Below are positions 1 through 11,281 of a DNA stretch of 64,000 bases, in pieces (within the stretch, counting starts at the first letter, position 1; each line of letters opens with the position of its first letter). The translations under genes were made by a program, and so were the position numbers. Under the pieces are notes generated by a model. It was not told where the DNA came from. It was given only the letters and a program-made list of their open reading frames with translations, and ran no database searches. Source of the stretch: Macrolepiota albuminosa (taxonomy: Eukaryota; Basidiomycota; Agaricomycetes; Agaricales; Agaricaceae); the NCBI GenBank assembly GCA_027475525.1, contig JAMWFC010000055.1, positions 2,939,042 to 3,003,041 on the forward strand. The letters are read 5' to 3'.

Positions 1-348
1 ATGGTAAATGATATTAATCCTTTGGATCACTTTTCCATGTCTTTTAGGAACTATCTTCGACGTGTCCCACAAAGCTGACATCTATGGGCCTGGACGTTCA
101 TACTCCATCTTTGCTGGAAAGGATGGATCCAAGGGTCTAGGAATGAGCAGTTTAGTCCCAGAAAACGCGGTTGCAGACTATAGTGGGCTCAATGAGGCTG
201 AACGCAAGGTCCTCGATGACTGGCATACATTCTTCTCGTGAGCTTTGTTTATCTATATTGGAAACTTGCGCTCATGTTGATTTATCTGATTAGAAAGCGA
301 TACAATATTGTCGGGAAAGTGGTGGATCCTCCTACCTCGAGTCTGTAA
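1..348 (+). CDS. Dap1/PGRMC1-type cytochrome b5-like haem-binding protein (MAPR family), 3' end only
   Basis: The 5' end lies outside the window. A GT-AG intron fills 4-47; the next exon (48-237) reads GTIFDVSHKADIYGPGRSYS then FAGKDGSKGL, the hallmark of membrane-associated progesterone receptor (MAPR) proteins, with the conserved tyrosine of YGPG expected to contact haem. A second intron (238-293) splits a serine codon, and the last exon encodes KRYNIVGKVV and a short tail, stopping at 346-348. The distal DW..FFSKRY.IVGKV is also typical of the family. Family knowledge: Dap1 proteins bind haem and support cytochrome P450 activity in sterol synthesis at the ER. Splice phases are consistent at both introns. 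Confidence 0.88.
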
Positions 349-701
349 TCTGCTCCGCGCTCTTTACACTTCAACAACGTGGTGAAGATGTCAAATTTGT
401 ATAGGTGTCCCATTGGCACTTCTCCTTATGATTTTTGATTATGATGTTTGATGATATATATCCCTTGCTCTACATCTAATCTGTGGAAATACCAATAATA
501 GCCTCATGATGGACCTGCTTGGTCAGAAGATTGGCTATCTAAGACGCCATAGATCTCGGCGGGCGTGAATTTTACGGCAGATTTCACTGAAACTTCTTGT
601 GTGTGAGTTGTGACCTTTGCTCTTGCGGCCTGGGCGTATTGTGATATCTTTCGATATCAGTTAATTTTTCTACTAATGAGTTAAAGTCTGACGTGGTCGC
701 C
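349..701. other. intergenic stretch with no recognised gene
   Basis: This gap between the Dap1-like stop and the next candidate ATG holds only short frames. It probably contains the 3' end of the first gene and the promoter of the next; I see no clear repeat or RNA gene. Confidence 0.4.
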
Positions 702-1249
702 ATGTCAGAGAGACCACTTTTGATGCCGTCTTACCATCCACCACATTCCGATACTAGAATCAGAACCAAGTCATTCATAACCGAAGGCGCTGAATCCGAC
801 ATTTTGAATAGATGGGGTTCCTTCAGCTGGTCACAAAAAAGCCTTTCAATTAGCAGTCTTTCTGGGTTGATTGAGCTTGTCAGTTCCTATTTTCACATAG
901 GTGTTACCTTGGACGCCGCGGTAAGCTGGAATCCTTTTCCATGTTTCCATTCTGTATTTCGGTGCGTCCTCTCGTTCACGGAGTATGTATTGTATTGTGT
1001 TTGATTGATTCCACTGTCGCTGACGACTCCGAGTAGAAATACGCCATCTTCCCACGTCGCAGGTGCGTCGACATTCCCATCAAAGTGGAAGTGGCATCCG
1101 TACATTTTCGGTCAATTCAAGCAAGCCGTGGAGATTGTACTCGATATGGAGATAATCCCTTCGGCGCTTTATCTTCGGAGCCGAACGTATATGTGGAATA
1201 CCTATGGAACTTCACAGCCCTACCTCGCTCAGGTCGCCTGTTCACCTAG
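702..1249 (+). CDS. small hypothetical protein, two exons
   Basis: Proposed model: exon 1 702-920 (ATG at 702, 73 codons), GT-AG intron 921-1036, exon 2 1037-1246, stop TAG 1247-1249, giving about 143 residues. The intron joins in phase 0 and exon 2 stays open to the stop, which is the main evidence. Exon 1 starts MSERPLLMPSYHPPHSDTRI. No family recognised, no membrane segment and no motif that I can name. A competing frame (1005-1451, 148 codons) overlaps exon 2, so either the exon structure or the frame could be wrong. Sequence composition is CpG-normal, like the neighbouring host genes. Confidence 0.3.
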
Positions 1250-1783
1250 GTTTGACTGCAAGACAGAGGAAACGCGTTTGACGTTGTCAGATATAGTAAT
1301 TGTTTCCCACGTCCACCAGCATTTACGCTCTCATCAAGGGCCTAAAATCTCAGTTGTGTTAGCGAAGGTTAGAGCCAGTGTAACTCGCCTTACCAAAACT
1401 CAAAGTGCCTTTTCTCTAGGCATGGCTTCCCTCGAAATTCATTGTACATGAAGTAATCGAAGGCCACAATGGTTCACTTTGGGAACTTGGCATGATCCTA
1501 CCCGGTGCCGGTGTATCATCATTTACTCTCCCGGCCTTGCCAGCCAGAGGTACTCACGCCACTGGAAAACTACGGAGCTACACAGCAACCGCCTGTTTCC
1601 ATTGTCGTTGTGGGTTAATTGCGCCCTTGATGTTTTGCATCAGAATCTTGCAGGCACAGTGGGAGATCGTGTCTCGATATGGCTGCTTTACAAGGAGAGA
1701 AAGCCCTTAAATTTCGAGGAACCTCAGTCGCAGAACCATCATCCCTATCCTAATAGTCCACACATTCCTTCGTTTCTTTCGGC
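1250..1783. other. intergenic region upstream of the oxidase gene
   Basis: Holds only overlapping short frames in several phases with no supporting splice structure. The last part should contain the promoter of the GMC oxidase starting at 1784; no convincing TATA box or repeat seen. Confidence 0.35.
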
Positions 1784-3918
1784 ATGCAGCTTCGCAGCAC
1801 TTTTTCAGCTCTGTTGCTGAGCATACTCTCTGTCCAGGCTGCTCTAATATCAAACGTTGCTGATGTGTCGAATGCGAATTTTGATTTTATCATTGTCGGG
1901 GGTCTGTCTCGGATCTCTTTCCACCGTTGATCTTGCTGAGGTATCGAACGATGTAGGTGGTACTGCCGGCAATGTTCTAGCGAATCGACTCACGGAGGAT
2001 CCGAAGACCCGTGTTTTGGTTCTGGAAGCGGGACCTTCGTAAGGAAATTACCTCATCGATACTGGCCATAAATCCCTGACACATGTATAGAGATGCAGGA
2101 GTCCTTGCGATTGAGGTTCCGTTCTTGGCCCCCACTTTGGCGAATCCCGGCCCTTATAACTGGAACTATACCACTGTGAATCAAACCGGTCTCGGTGGGC
2201 GCAGCATTCCCTATCCTAGAGGCCACGTTCTCGGCGGCTGCAGCAGTATAAGTGAGAATTTGAACACTCTGTCTTGGGTTTTATTCTAACATGCTCCAGA
2301 CTGGCTGGTTTATACTCGGGGGTCATCCGAAGACTTTGATCGCTATGCCGCAGTAACTGGCGACGAGGGATGGTCGTGGAATAACATTCTTCCGTACTTT
2401 AAAAACAGCGAAAAGTGGAATGCACCTACTGATCATCACAATACCACTGGCCAGTTCGATCCATCTGTTCATGGCTTCAATGGAGTCCTCGGCGTTAGTT
2501 TGCCCAATGACCCAGTCCCAATTGACCCACTGGTTATCAACGCGACTCAGCAGCTAGGTGGGGAGTTTTCGTTCAACTTGGATTATAATTCTGGAAAGCC
2601 CCTCGGACTCGGTAAGCCTAAGGAAAGCTGGACTTAAAGAGCTTGTTTCTGAGGCCCTACGCTAATTCTAGGCTGGGCTCAGAACACAGCGCTACAAGGC
2701 CAACGTAGCAGCTCTTCCTCGGCCTATCTCGCGCCGCAGTTTTTGAAGAGGCCAAATCTATCAGTTCTGGTCAATGCCCAGGTTTCGCGACTTCTCCAGA
2801 CTTCCAATGGGAAGACACCAAAATTCCTCGGTGTTGAGTTTCGTGGTTCAGACGGTAAGCGATCTATCTGATAGACCGGTAGAGTGTTCTCTCCAACTGC
2901 CTATTATAGGAGCCCTGAAGCAGTTAAAAGCAAAGAAGGAGATCATCCTTTCCGCTGGTACAGTCGGGACCCCGCAAATCCTTTTGAATTCTGGTATCGG
3001 CAGTCCCTCAGCGCTCAAGGCCGTTGGCGTGAAGCCTCTCGTTGACTTGCCTGACGTGGGTAACAATCTCTCAGATCACCCTGTAATCGGTAATCCCTGG
3101 CTTGTCAATGGAAACGACACTTTCGAAACCATCCGCCGCAACCCCGACCCTGCCCTGGCTCAATGGAAGGCTTCAAGGACGGGCCCATATAGTGATGCGA
3201 TTCTAGATCATATTGCGTTTGTCCGCGTGCCACAGGCGCTAGTTCCCTCACCTGACACTACAGCCGGACCCAATTCCCCCCACTTTGAAATCATTATCTC
3301 GGTATGTACTCCAAAAGATGTCACACTTCCGATAACAGATTGACTTGCCTGTCTATTGATAGAATGGCCTCCCGCCCTTCCTACCCCCTCAAGGCAATTT
3401 CCTCGCGCTGACGACCATCGTAGTTTCTCCTTCATCCCGAGGATCAATCAAATTGCGATCGAACAATCCCTTCGACCCACCACTTATTGACCCGGGTCTC
3501 TTGAAGACTGATTTTGATAAACTCGCTATGCGAGAAGCGATCAAGAGCGCTGTGAAGTTTTCTTCCGCCCCTGTCTGGAATAGCTACATCGTTGGTTCTG
3601 CGGTCGGTTTGGCTGCTAATGAAACTGATGCTGCACTGGATGCGTATGCCGCTGCCAATACTGGGACGCTGTTCCACCCAGTCGGAACTGCCAGCATGTC
3701 GAAGAAGGGAGCTCCGAATGGTGTCGTGGATCCTGACTTGAGGCTCAAAAAGGTGGACGGTGTCCGGGTCGTAGATGCCTCTGTGCTGGTGAGTCTTATA
3801 TTGCACTTTCAGACTACGGTAAACATGTCAATAGCCATACGTTCCTTCTGCACACACTGTCGCCCCTGTGTATGCTGTTGCGGAAAGGGCCGCTGATATT
3901 ATTAAATCTTCTTATTAG
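1784..3918 (+). CDS. aryl-alcohol-oxidase-like GMC oxidoreductase
   Basis: Eight exons with consistent phases: 1784-1901, 1957-2038, 2091-2251, 2300-2611, 2672-2854, 2910-3301, 3363-3788, 3835-3918; total 1758 nt, 585 residues, normal for the family. Residues 1-20 form a secretion signal ([19 protein letters not shown]). The FAD-binding Rossmann motif VGGGTAGN spans the first intron. Family segments follow in order: [34 protein letters not shown], the second GMC signature-like [17 protein letters not shown], then [10 protein letters not shown] and SAHTVAPVY. Predicted catalytic histidines are His521 and His565, spaced 44 residues as in Pleurotus aryl-alcohol oxidase. Family role: extracellular FAD enzyme oxidising aromatic alcohols and making hydrogen peroxide for lignin-active peroxidases. 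The frame is intact, so I infer a working enzyme; substrate is unproven. Confidence 0.93.
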
Positions 3919-4434
3919 GAATCGTCTCTGCGCGTAGAGCTCGAGTCGATTTCGACGCCAATCATATGTATTTCCATTTCTCCAAGATGTGGACTCTTAA
4001 GCAAACACATATATTACTTCTTATCCTTTATTTAAGCTGACTACTTAATTCAGTACTTTTTCCCATAGTATTGGGTTTAATATATGTACACCAGCACTAT
4101 GTTCGTGAAACAGCTTGGAAAACATGGATAATGTTTGTATCTGTTGGGAATTTTGCATGAAATACTATATAGATACGGTAATGTCAGCCGATCTTTTATG
4201 CAGAAACCGCTGGGGGGCAAGGATGTAAGCAAACGCCCTGTGATGTTAAATGGAATGGAATATCTGATAATTCAAAAAGAATCGCCGTCCTAGGTGACCA
4301 CTCTGTCTTATACATAAGAATAGAAATAAAGGTCATGCAACAACAGAATTGGTCACAAGGTTCATACCGACGTCATTATGTCAGAGGTTGCTCCTTGAAT
4401 CCTGAAAAAGGTGTAGAGATACACAGTAAGTATT
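3919..4434. other. AT-rich intergenic sequence
   Basis: Follows the oxidase stop codon and should hold its 3' UTR. No gene seen. The end of it begins a hairpin-repeat cluster. Confidence 0.4.
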
Positions 4435-4435
4435 C

Positions 4436-4468
4436 CTCAGTCACTCCAAGATGATGTGAACGACTGAG
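4436..4468. repeat. hairpin repeat, 7-bp arms
   Basis: CTCAGTC at 4436-4442 pairs with GACTGAG at 4462-4468 across a 19-nt loop. It is preceded by GATACACAGTAAGTATT, a stretch repeated about 430 bp downstream before the second hairpin. Belongs to the same family as 4910-4950, 22666-22698, 49773-49813 and 49898-49930. Confidence 0.7.
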
Positions 4469-4692
4469 TATATTACCTGTAGAGATACTGTCGAGGAGAT
4501 TGACTGATCACTCCGGCTAAGTGCCGACCACTCTTAACGTAATCTATTCTTGTCATAACCTCGTACGTCTTACTATGATTCACGTTTCTTTCTAATACTA
4601 CTATTATATCTTACTCATCCTACTTGAAAAGCCCTTGACCCTACTCCACATGTCTCACTCATACAATCGGTTATATACGCGCCATCACCTGG

Positions 4693-4792
4693 AGTCAAAT
4701 CATCTTCGATTGTTGACTCCAGGTGAGTTATTGTTATCTCCTTCTTACATTACTTACTCTAACAAATCATCTTCGATTGTTGACTCCAGATA
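4693..4792. repeat. direct repeat in the hairpin cluster
   Basis: A ~25-bp block (AAATCATCTTCGATTGTTGA followed by CTCCAG) occurs twice, around 4697 and 4765, between the two hairpins. Part of a noncoding repeat cluster of unknown type. Confidence 0.6.
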
Positions 4793-4909
4793 TAATATAT
4801 TTATTCGTACACGAATACATCTGTTTTGCGAAATGCTGCGACAGATACACAGTAAGTATTCTACAGGTGGGAATAAGTCATCGGTAATAGTAAGTAAACT
4901 AGTCAGACG

Positions 4910-4950
4910 CACCCTCAGTCACAACAAGATGATGTGAACGACTGAGGGTG
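4910..4950. repeat. perfect 11-bp-arm hairpin
   Basis: CACCCTCAGTC (4910-4920) and GACTGAGGGTG (4940-4950) are perfect inverted repeats around a 19-nt loop. The same arms with a 19-nt loop of different sequence recur 45 kb away at 49773-49813. Confidence 0.8.
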
Positions 4951-7254
4951 GCTGGGTACGTATTCTGTAGATCTAGGAGAAAATAAATAAGGTTTAGGAG
5001 TAAAGATTAACAGATACCGATCATCGTGAGCCACAACTGGTGAACGGAGAGGTATCTATGAAAAAGGAGATGAGATAAGATTATCAATGAAGATCTTGAC
5101 ATATCGCAGACTGTTGTGTAAGTCTATACTTAACAAAAGGATGTTGAGAATTATAACCTTTCACTTTCAATAGGTTGTAGACAAATAGAATATGTATTCA
5201 CCAGTTCATTGCTTGTTCTTCCTTATCTAATAGTCAGAAACTTGCATATTTTTCCAATTTGATGTATTTCAGTCAATTTACGATATTTAGTGTGGTTATT
5301 TCTTTACCATAACTTTGTATCTTGCTGACTGGTGGATGATTGCTCAATTGAAGTTTTATGATGCAGGTAATCTCCAAGCTCGTTGTTTTCTATTAGTTTG
5401 GTTCCATTTATATAGTAGACACCAAGCTGAAAAATAGTCAAAAGTCAGATAGCTCAACTTGAATTGAAGTATACAGTTTTAAATCCTTTAATGATGCTCT
5501 TCTACATGAATGTAGGCCAACAACAATAATTAAGGGACAAACAGGAATATCCACAACCCTATGGAACTGATATGAGATATCTGACCGTCTAATTTTTTCT
5601 CTAGCCACCATGCTATGATTTTTGTTAATAGTCTTGTTTTAGCCTGATTTATTGGTCCCAGTTCTAGCCCTCAAGCTGCACTAGTTCTCTATGTATAATG
5701 TAGACAAGTGTTGATTTTCTAGCACTTATACTTGCTTTCTTTATTTTTATTCCCTCTCTTTACACTCTACTTCTTCTTTGTATGATTTTTCTTCATGCTC
5801 CTTCTTGAACCCTACTTGTAAGTCCTAGTTTTGGTTTTCAAGCTTCATTTATTAGCTGTACATAATTTGTTTAATGTTTGGCTCCAGGCACTTCCACATC
5901 ATCTTTTTGGGTCATATTCAGATTTTTGTTTTATTTTCAGAGATCTTTAGTTTTTTGTTGTTTTATACAGCTGTTTCTCATGTTCTTGAAACCCTCAGAA
6001 GTGACTCAACACTTGCAAAGCAAACATGTGACTTTCAGAAATTTGCCAGTCTTTACATAGTGAGCAATTTTAGTGGAATATTACTCGCAAATATCTTGTA
6101 CATTGTTAATTTCACAGCATCTACCATGGCATTCTTCAGGCATGAGCTATCAGGAAGTCTTGTATAGCCACCAATATCTCTTTTGTTAGCAGCCATATAT
6201 ACCAGACGACTTTGCTTTCCCAACAGAAAACTACCTACTTGATGAGAATTTCTTTTATTCAGATGTATTACATGGATCCAATGAAGAGGAGGAATACACA
6301 TCAGACAAATAATATAATCATTAGTTACAACAATTCATGGCTGTTCCATTGGTTACTTTTTGTTAAGATTAACCATCTTGTTTTGCCGGTGATAAATCCA
6401 TTATAAATTCATTTGATCTGTTGTGCCACTGTCATAGACGGGAGATGGGATGCATCAGCAAAAAGCCACACACTTGGCTTCCAACCATTTCAGCCTGTTT
6501 GTCTGATAGTTTCCTGTCCAGGCAGGACAGGATTCTGTTCATTTTTGCATGCTGGATTTAAATCCAATAGTTGCACCTGTGCCTAACCATGGTTTGATAA
6601 GACCAAATGAATCTCCGGACGAGGCGCAAGTAGTACTCTGTGACAATATTCACCTGATCATTCAAGTGGCAAGTCGATCCTGGATTCAATAGATGTATTG
6701 AAAATCTTACGCTGACACGGGCGGTGGACCATAACTAGGACATATGGCAGTCTTCCTTGACAATCATGTACCTAGCACGCACCTTACATCAACGCTACCA
6801 CTACCACAAGGAATACATGGATAATGTCCAGACCTAGGGATTGAAGATATTGCCCCTCCATCCTGATTTGACCTTTGTTGGTCTACAACGCTTTTGCAAA
6901 TTCCAGCCGACGTTTACGGGCATCCAGTATACTTGCCAGAGGCTTCAGATGTCGAGCAATACGTATTTAATTCCACCTGCGCGGCAAAATACAAGCAAAA
7001 TGACATCCGTGTCAATTTATTTTCAAAGTTAATTGTCACCATACTTAAACGTTAACACCATGAAAGACAGTGAAGCGCATTACTGTATTGTACCTTCTTA
7101 TCGAGCGGCGTTTATCAGCCTCATCTATAATTCCAAGCAACTTCTTTGGCAGTTGCCGATATCTAAATGAATTGATGCCTTGGCCTTTTATCACGTTCGG
7201 CGTGTGAACAAGACTAGCTTCCCTTCATAACCTCCGGCCTGCCTACTGCCCTTC
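4951..7254. other. long intergenic region, partly CpG-poor repeat remnants
   Basis: No intact gene. 5000-6400 is AT-rich and nearly CpG-free, like the TE debris further right, with a few short frames (5874-6167 plus, 6053-6301 minus) that resemble no family I know. 6580-7250 is CpG-normal and should hold the promoter of the gene at 7255. Confidence 0.4.
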
Positions 7255-8490
7255 ATGGCGGTTGGCGTTACAGAGCTTGACAACTCAGCAGAACCCTGCC
7301 CCGTGGTCGTCGTTGACCCACCACCTCCCTATCCATCAAGAGAACGCCGCCGCAGCCGTGCCAACCGGTTCTCACAGCGGACACAAACCTTGCCACATCC
7401 GCAAGCGTCTTCTCTTGACTTGAATTCAGACCAGGATGCGGGTCTCCTTCCACACATATCTAATCTTACTCAACCGACAGATGAACATGAAGGCGGGGAT
7501 GAAGGAGAAGCCGCGGAACAAACTGGCCCAGTGACACCCCACACGCGCCGATTCGTAGGCAGACCGCGGTCATTTTCGCATGGCAGTGCAGCGTCAGTGG
7601 CACATTCACTCGCGCAGACCATTATATCAATGTTTGACACCGAGGATCACGAGGACGAGGCGTGTGGAGCTGGGGCGATATACTTGCCGTTATCGGGCGA
7701 GGACGAGCAGGATCAGCGCAGTCGAAGACAACTGGGCAGGTGGAGAAGATATTTCCGACCGCTGTTATGCAAAGCGTACTACAGTTCGCTATTCCACCTG
7801 GCAGTGATCAACTTCCCTTACGCATTGGCGGCATGGATCTACCTGTTCGTCTTCACCGTAGTGCGTCCCGGTGGTTGACCGATAGAATGTACTTCATCTG
7901 ACATCCATATCCTCTCAGGCAGGTACAACGCTGCTGATGGCTCTACCATTAGGTGCTATACTCTGCTTTTTCGATCTCATTGGGGCTCGAGCCTTTTCCA
8001 AGGGAGAGGTAGGGCTAATTGTGCATCCCCATCTGGTCAGCTCTGATTCCCTAGGCAGCTCTACCTCCAATCACGGTTCCACTATCCATTATCATACCCT
8101 GAACCATATCCTCCGCGTCCCATATTCACTCGCCGACGAGAGGCGACCTCTACTGAAGTTGAATCGGGTACTGCTGCCGCAGGCGACCTCGTGCCCGAAC
8201 GTTCGTTCTATAAAAACTCATATGCAATGGTTCGTTATGTTTTTATCGGGGACGTCTTTGCTTAACTCCTTTCAATTCAGTTTACGGACCCTACATCTTA
8301 CCAGGCGCTTTTCTACTTCCTCGTCATCAAACCTAGTATCACCATCGTCTTCTCACTAGTCATCTTGGTCTTTGTTCTGCCTGCTTTGGTACTTGTGCTT
8401 CCCGCTCCTGCCGCCCTTCGAGCTGTCAGGAGGCTCGGTATCTGGCAGGCTAATGTTGCTATCGAAGGCCTGTATCTGGCGGTACGATAG
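7255..8490 (+). CDS. fungal multi-pass membrane protein, possible sensor-domain type
   Basis: Four exons in matching phase: 7255-7860, 7919-8008, 8059-8229, 8281-8490; 358 residues. The first ~165 residues are polar and proline/serine/arginine rich, likely a disordered cytosolic region with basic clusters (RERRRSR). Three hydrophobic segments follow: around residues 175-202 (LFHLAVINFPYALAAWIYLF), 205-230 (GTTLLMALPLGAILCFFDLI), and a long C-terminal stretch (ALFYFLVIKPSITIVFSLVI onward), ending NVAIEGLYLAVR. This arrangement resembles fungal proteins annotated as putative sensor-domain membrane proteins; the match is from memory and moderate. Biological role unknown. The acceptor of exon 3 (ending GGCAG at 8058) is chosen because it keeps the frame open and gives KGELYLQSRFHYPLSYP. 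Confidence 0.7.
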
Positions 8491-8694
8491 CCAGTATCAA
8501 CGGGATGAGTTTCACTTCTTCGTGCTGATCTACCCGCCTCTCAGTGCTCAATCATTAATGATATATAGGATTTCTGAATAATTTCTTGACTATGCCAATG
8601 CGGACTGTAGCTTTAGTTTGTAATATAATCCATCTGTACACGTGGAAAAGGAAGTAAGACAAAGGAGGTAGTGTGGTATTGTATATAAAAACAC

Positions 8695-9405
8695 TCAGAT
8701 GGTCTGCTGGCATGGAGTGCAAGGGCTACTGTGGGGGTCGAAAGAAGGCATGGACGAAACCTGGAATATTTTATCCATGAAGGGCAATGACTTAATTATC
8801 ACTCTGCATACCTGTCTATCAAGTCGCCTCGTTTCTGAGTAGAGCATTACCAAAATGAGAAATACGACGTCTTCCTGCGATAAATTCGGGGGAAATGATA
8901 CAGATGCAGCTTGCGGCTTGAATTTAGAGCGGGACTTTTGTAGCATAAATACCGCACTGTCGTTTAGCGGAGATCCGCTGGGAGTCATCTACGCAGTTCC
9001 GTTGACAGGCTGGATTGGGAGAGACTGGATGAGAACTTACAACCCATCTCCACCTGTGAAATGTGACTCCATAAGACTGCGTCGACCACTTCCACACTCG
9101 ACTTCTATCAAACGACATCAAAAGTCCTTCTCAGCACTTGAGTGAAGTACCAACTCGTTGAGTAGTCCGCTTGGATTGTACTTCAAGTCAAACCAGTTTC
9201 GTTGGACGCCTCCAATCTCAAACTTGGAATCTCTCCAATGGATCGCGGCTACGGTCTCATTGGAGCCATTGCCTAGGAGCATCAGCGATGTAACTCTGCG
9301 ACCAAGTAGGGCACCACGAGTAGTTATTATCCTGTAGGTCGTTGAAGTATTATCACGAAGATCGCTATTCAGGATGTCTCCAGAGGTAAAATTGAATGTC
9401 GGCAT
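8695..9405 (-). CDS. DUF6593-like fungal protein; exon structure uncertain
   Basis: The first exon runs from ATG 9405 to about 9146 on the minus strand and starts MPTFNFTSGDILNSDLRDNT, with TTYRI, GRRVTSL, AAIHWRDS and IGGVQRNW, the usual N-terminal pattern of fungal DUF6593 proteins. The C-terminal half is in another frame (8695-8988): DSAVFMLQKSRSKFK and DVVFLILVMLYSETRRLDRQ, which matches the hydrophobic family terminus. A middle frame (8924-9121) supplies RWRWVVSSHPVSPNP. I could not find one splice set that joins all three cleanly, so there may be a frameshift or a wrong junction. Function of the family is unknown. Confidence 0.55.
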
Positions 9406-9974
9406 CCTAGTGGTTTTGTGGGTGCTTTCAGAAGGAGGGATAGATGAGAAGGATACACATTTAGTTGCTTATAAAGTTGATGCATGCATGGGATGGCGCC
9501 CACAGTGAAGAGAAAACATATGCCCATGGGTGCACGGACGCAACGAAACCCAGATGAGACACAGCCTTGTTCGACAGATATAGATTAGTTCTCAATTTTC
9601 TGAAAGCCAAGGTGGAAGTATAACGGAGAAAGAAGATATCGAGAAATGAGGTTCTTAACCCATTTGACGTCTCTGTGTCAGCTGCAAACAGCAAGAATCG
9701 AACCGCGCACTTCTCTGTCTACCGCTTGTGTAATCCTGATGGATGGCGGGCTAGACCTCTGGGAATCTGTGAAACGAAAGGGGAATGTTTATCCGACTGT
9801 TGTGACCACACCAATCAAATGAGAGAAAAAGGACTGCAGCGATAGGTGGTTGTCTCGTTGGCACCCTTGTCATGAAGCAACTTCGGTATTAATGCGTACG
9901 CATCAACGTCTGTCCGCTCCCTTGTAGATAGATCTACATCAACAGGGCTCGCCTTCACTTCGTTGGTGAGCCCC
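9406..9974. other. intergenic sequence
   Basis: No supported gene. It holds the likely promoter of the minus-strand DUF6593-like gene and then grades into the dispersed repeat segment. Confidence 0.35.
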
Positions 9975-11160
9975 CGTTGACCCATTACCTCAACATAGTT
10001 GTATGGTTTTACCATCCCGGGGGCATCTACAAGAAATTTCTCATTCACCTCAACTCTCGACGTATGGATAATAGAGGGTTCATATATCTGGCTTCGGAGA
10101 CGAGGATGGATTCATCCGCGAAGGGAAACCATTTCCTCCCGTGCATGGATCCGGATCTGCTACGACCCCACCGTCGCTGTTCCCATTCGGGACCTGGATC
10201 GTTGTGACTTGCTTTATGTCGAATAGGACTGGGTCGTGCACTTGTTTTTTGCTTCTGCTTCTGCGACGAGTCCTTCGTACTAGTGTGCGCTTCCATCCTG
10301 ACACCTCTCGCGTCAACGTGCTTGCACACACCATTGTGATAGTTCCCCACGCTGCGTCATCAGAGTCATGCACTCCCATTCGAATTTCCTGTCGATCCCT
10401 AGTGAAACACCCCCTTCCCCTTCCTGCCCGCTCATCGATCATCCCTCACACTCCTTCCATCACCATCCCCAACACCACCATCCCTCCAAAATCAAATATC
10501 CAAGCTTCATCTCTTTCGCGAAACCAAGTTCCATCAAAAGATCCCATCGCCTCTGCATCTGCACCCCCACCCCGGACCCACAGGGGGTTTGATTAGCGGG
10601 TTCGCAGGCGACGGCCCCAGAACGCACCGGACATGGGCGAGAAGCTCGCCAATGTGCCTGTACGCGGTCAAGAGATGGATGCACGTGCAGCGCGTATCTG
10701 TGCCCGTGTTGCACGAGGGTGGTGCAAGATCAGGCTCGGGAATGATGGGGCGTACGGCATGTAGGAGTTCATGCCCAAGTGCAAATTTTTCTATACCGGG
10801 CGCAGGATGGATCCTTTTTGTCGCAGATCAGATAGCCGTCGATGGCGCTCAAACAAGAGCAGTGCGAGTTGTTATTCGAGCTCGCAGACTTCGAAGTGGA
10901 TATTGGGGCTCACGAAGAGACCGTTGGAACCGGACATCTTATGTTGGGTGATAGTGTCAGTGGTGTGTCAACGACGACGGTACATAGTGTTGCTTGATAT
11001 GCCATCGTTGTTGGCAGAAGAATACTCACTCTATACCGTTCCACAGGCTGATGTCCAGATTGAACAAGTCTTGTGTACGCTTTCAGAAGTCCAGGCATGT
11101 GGAATCGGACGTTCTAATATTTACATAGGCATACCTCATCTTCACAATCACAGTGTTACT
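9975..11160. repeat. dispersed segment, copy A (CpG-normal)
   Basis: One of three related copies (also 17260-17990 and 46290-47620). Shared landmarks in order: GTATGGTTTTACCATCCCGG, a block reading GGCTTCGGAGACGAGGATGG, a C-rich stretch, ATCAAAAGATCCCATCGCCT, and a terminal block around 10835-10970. In that block a small frame (10842-10997) would encode a peptide with FELADFEVDIGAHEETV; copy C keeps the equivalent FELADVEADIGAHEETV. An alternative overlapping frame (10771-11226) is also open, so coding status is unclear. It could be a captured gene fragment, a non-autonomous element or a segmental duplicate with promoter sequence. Confidence 0.6.
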
Positions 11161-11281
11161 ATTTACGGGTGTATAACAAAGGCCCAAGCGCGAGAACAGC
11201 TTTGTATCACAAATAAATGGATGTGAGAAAGCTCATTCCTTTTTCCCATCGTTCAAGTTCAAGCTCGACGATTGACGCCCC

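Noticed and set aside
8855..9145. Plus-strand ORFs opposite the DUF6593-like gene.
   Set aside because: Shadows of the minus-strand coding sequence, with no recognised content.
9680..9770. Possible minus-strand tRNA (GGTTCGATTCT resembles a B box).
   Set aside because: The stem on either side of TTCGATT does not pair and no acceptor stem or A box fits.
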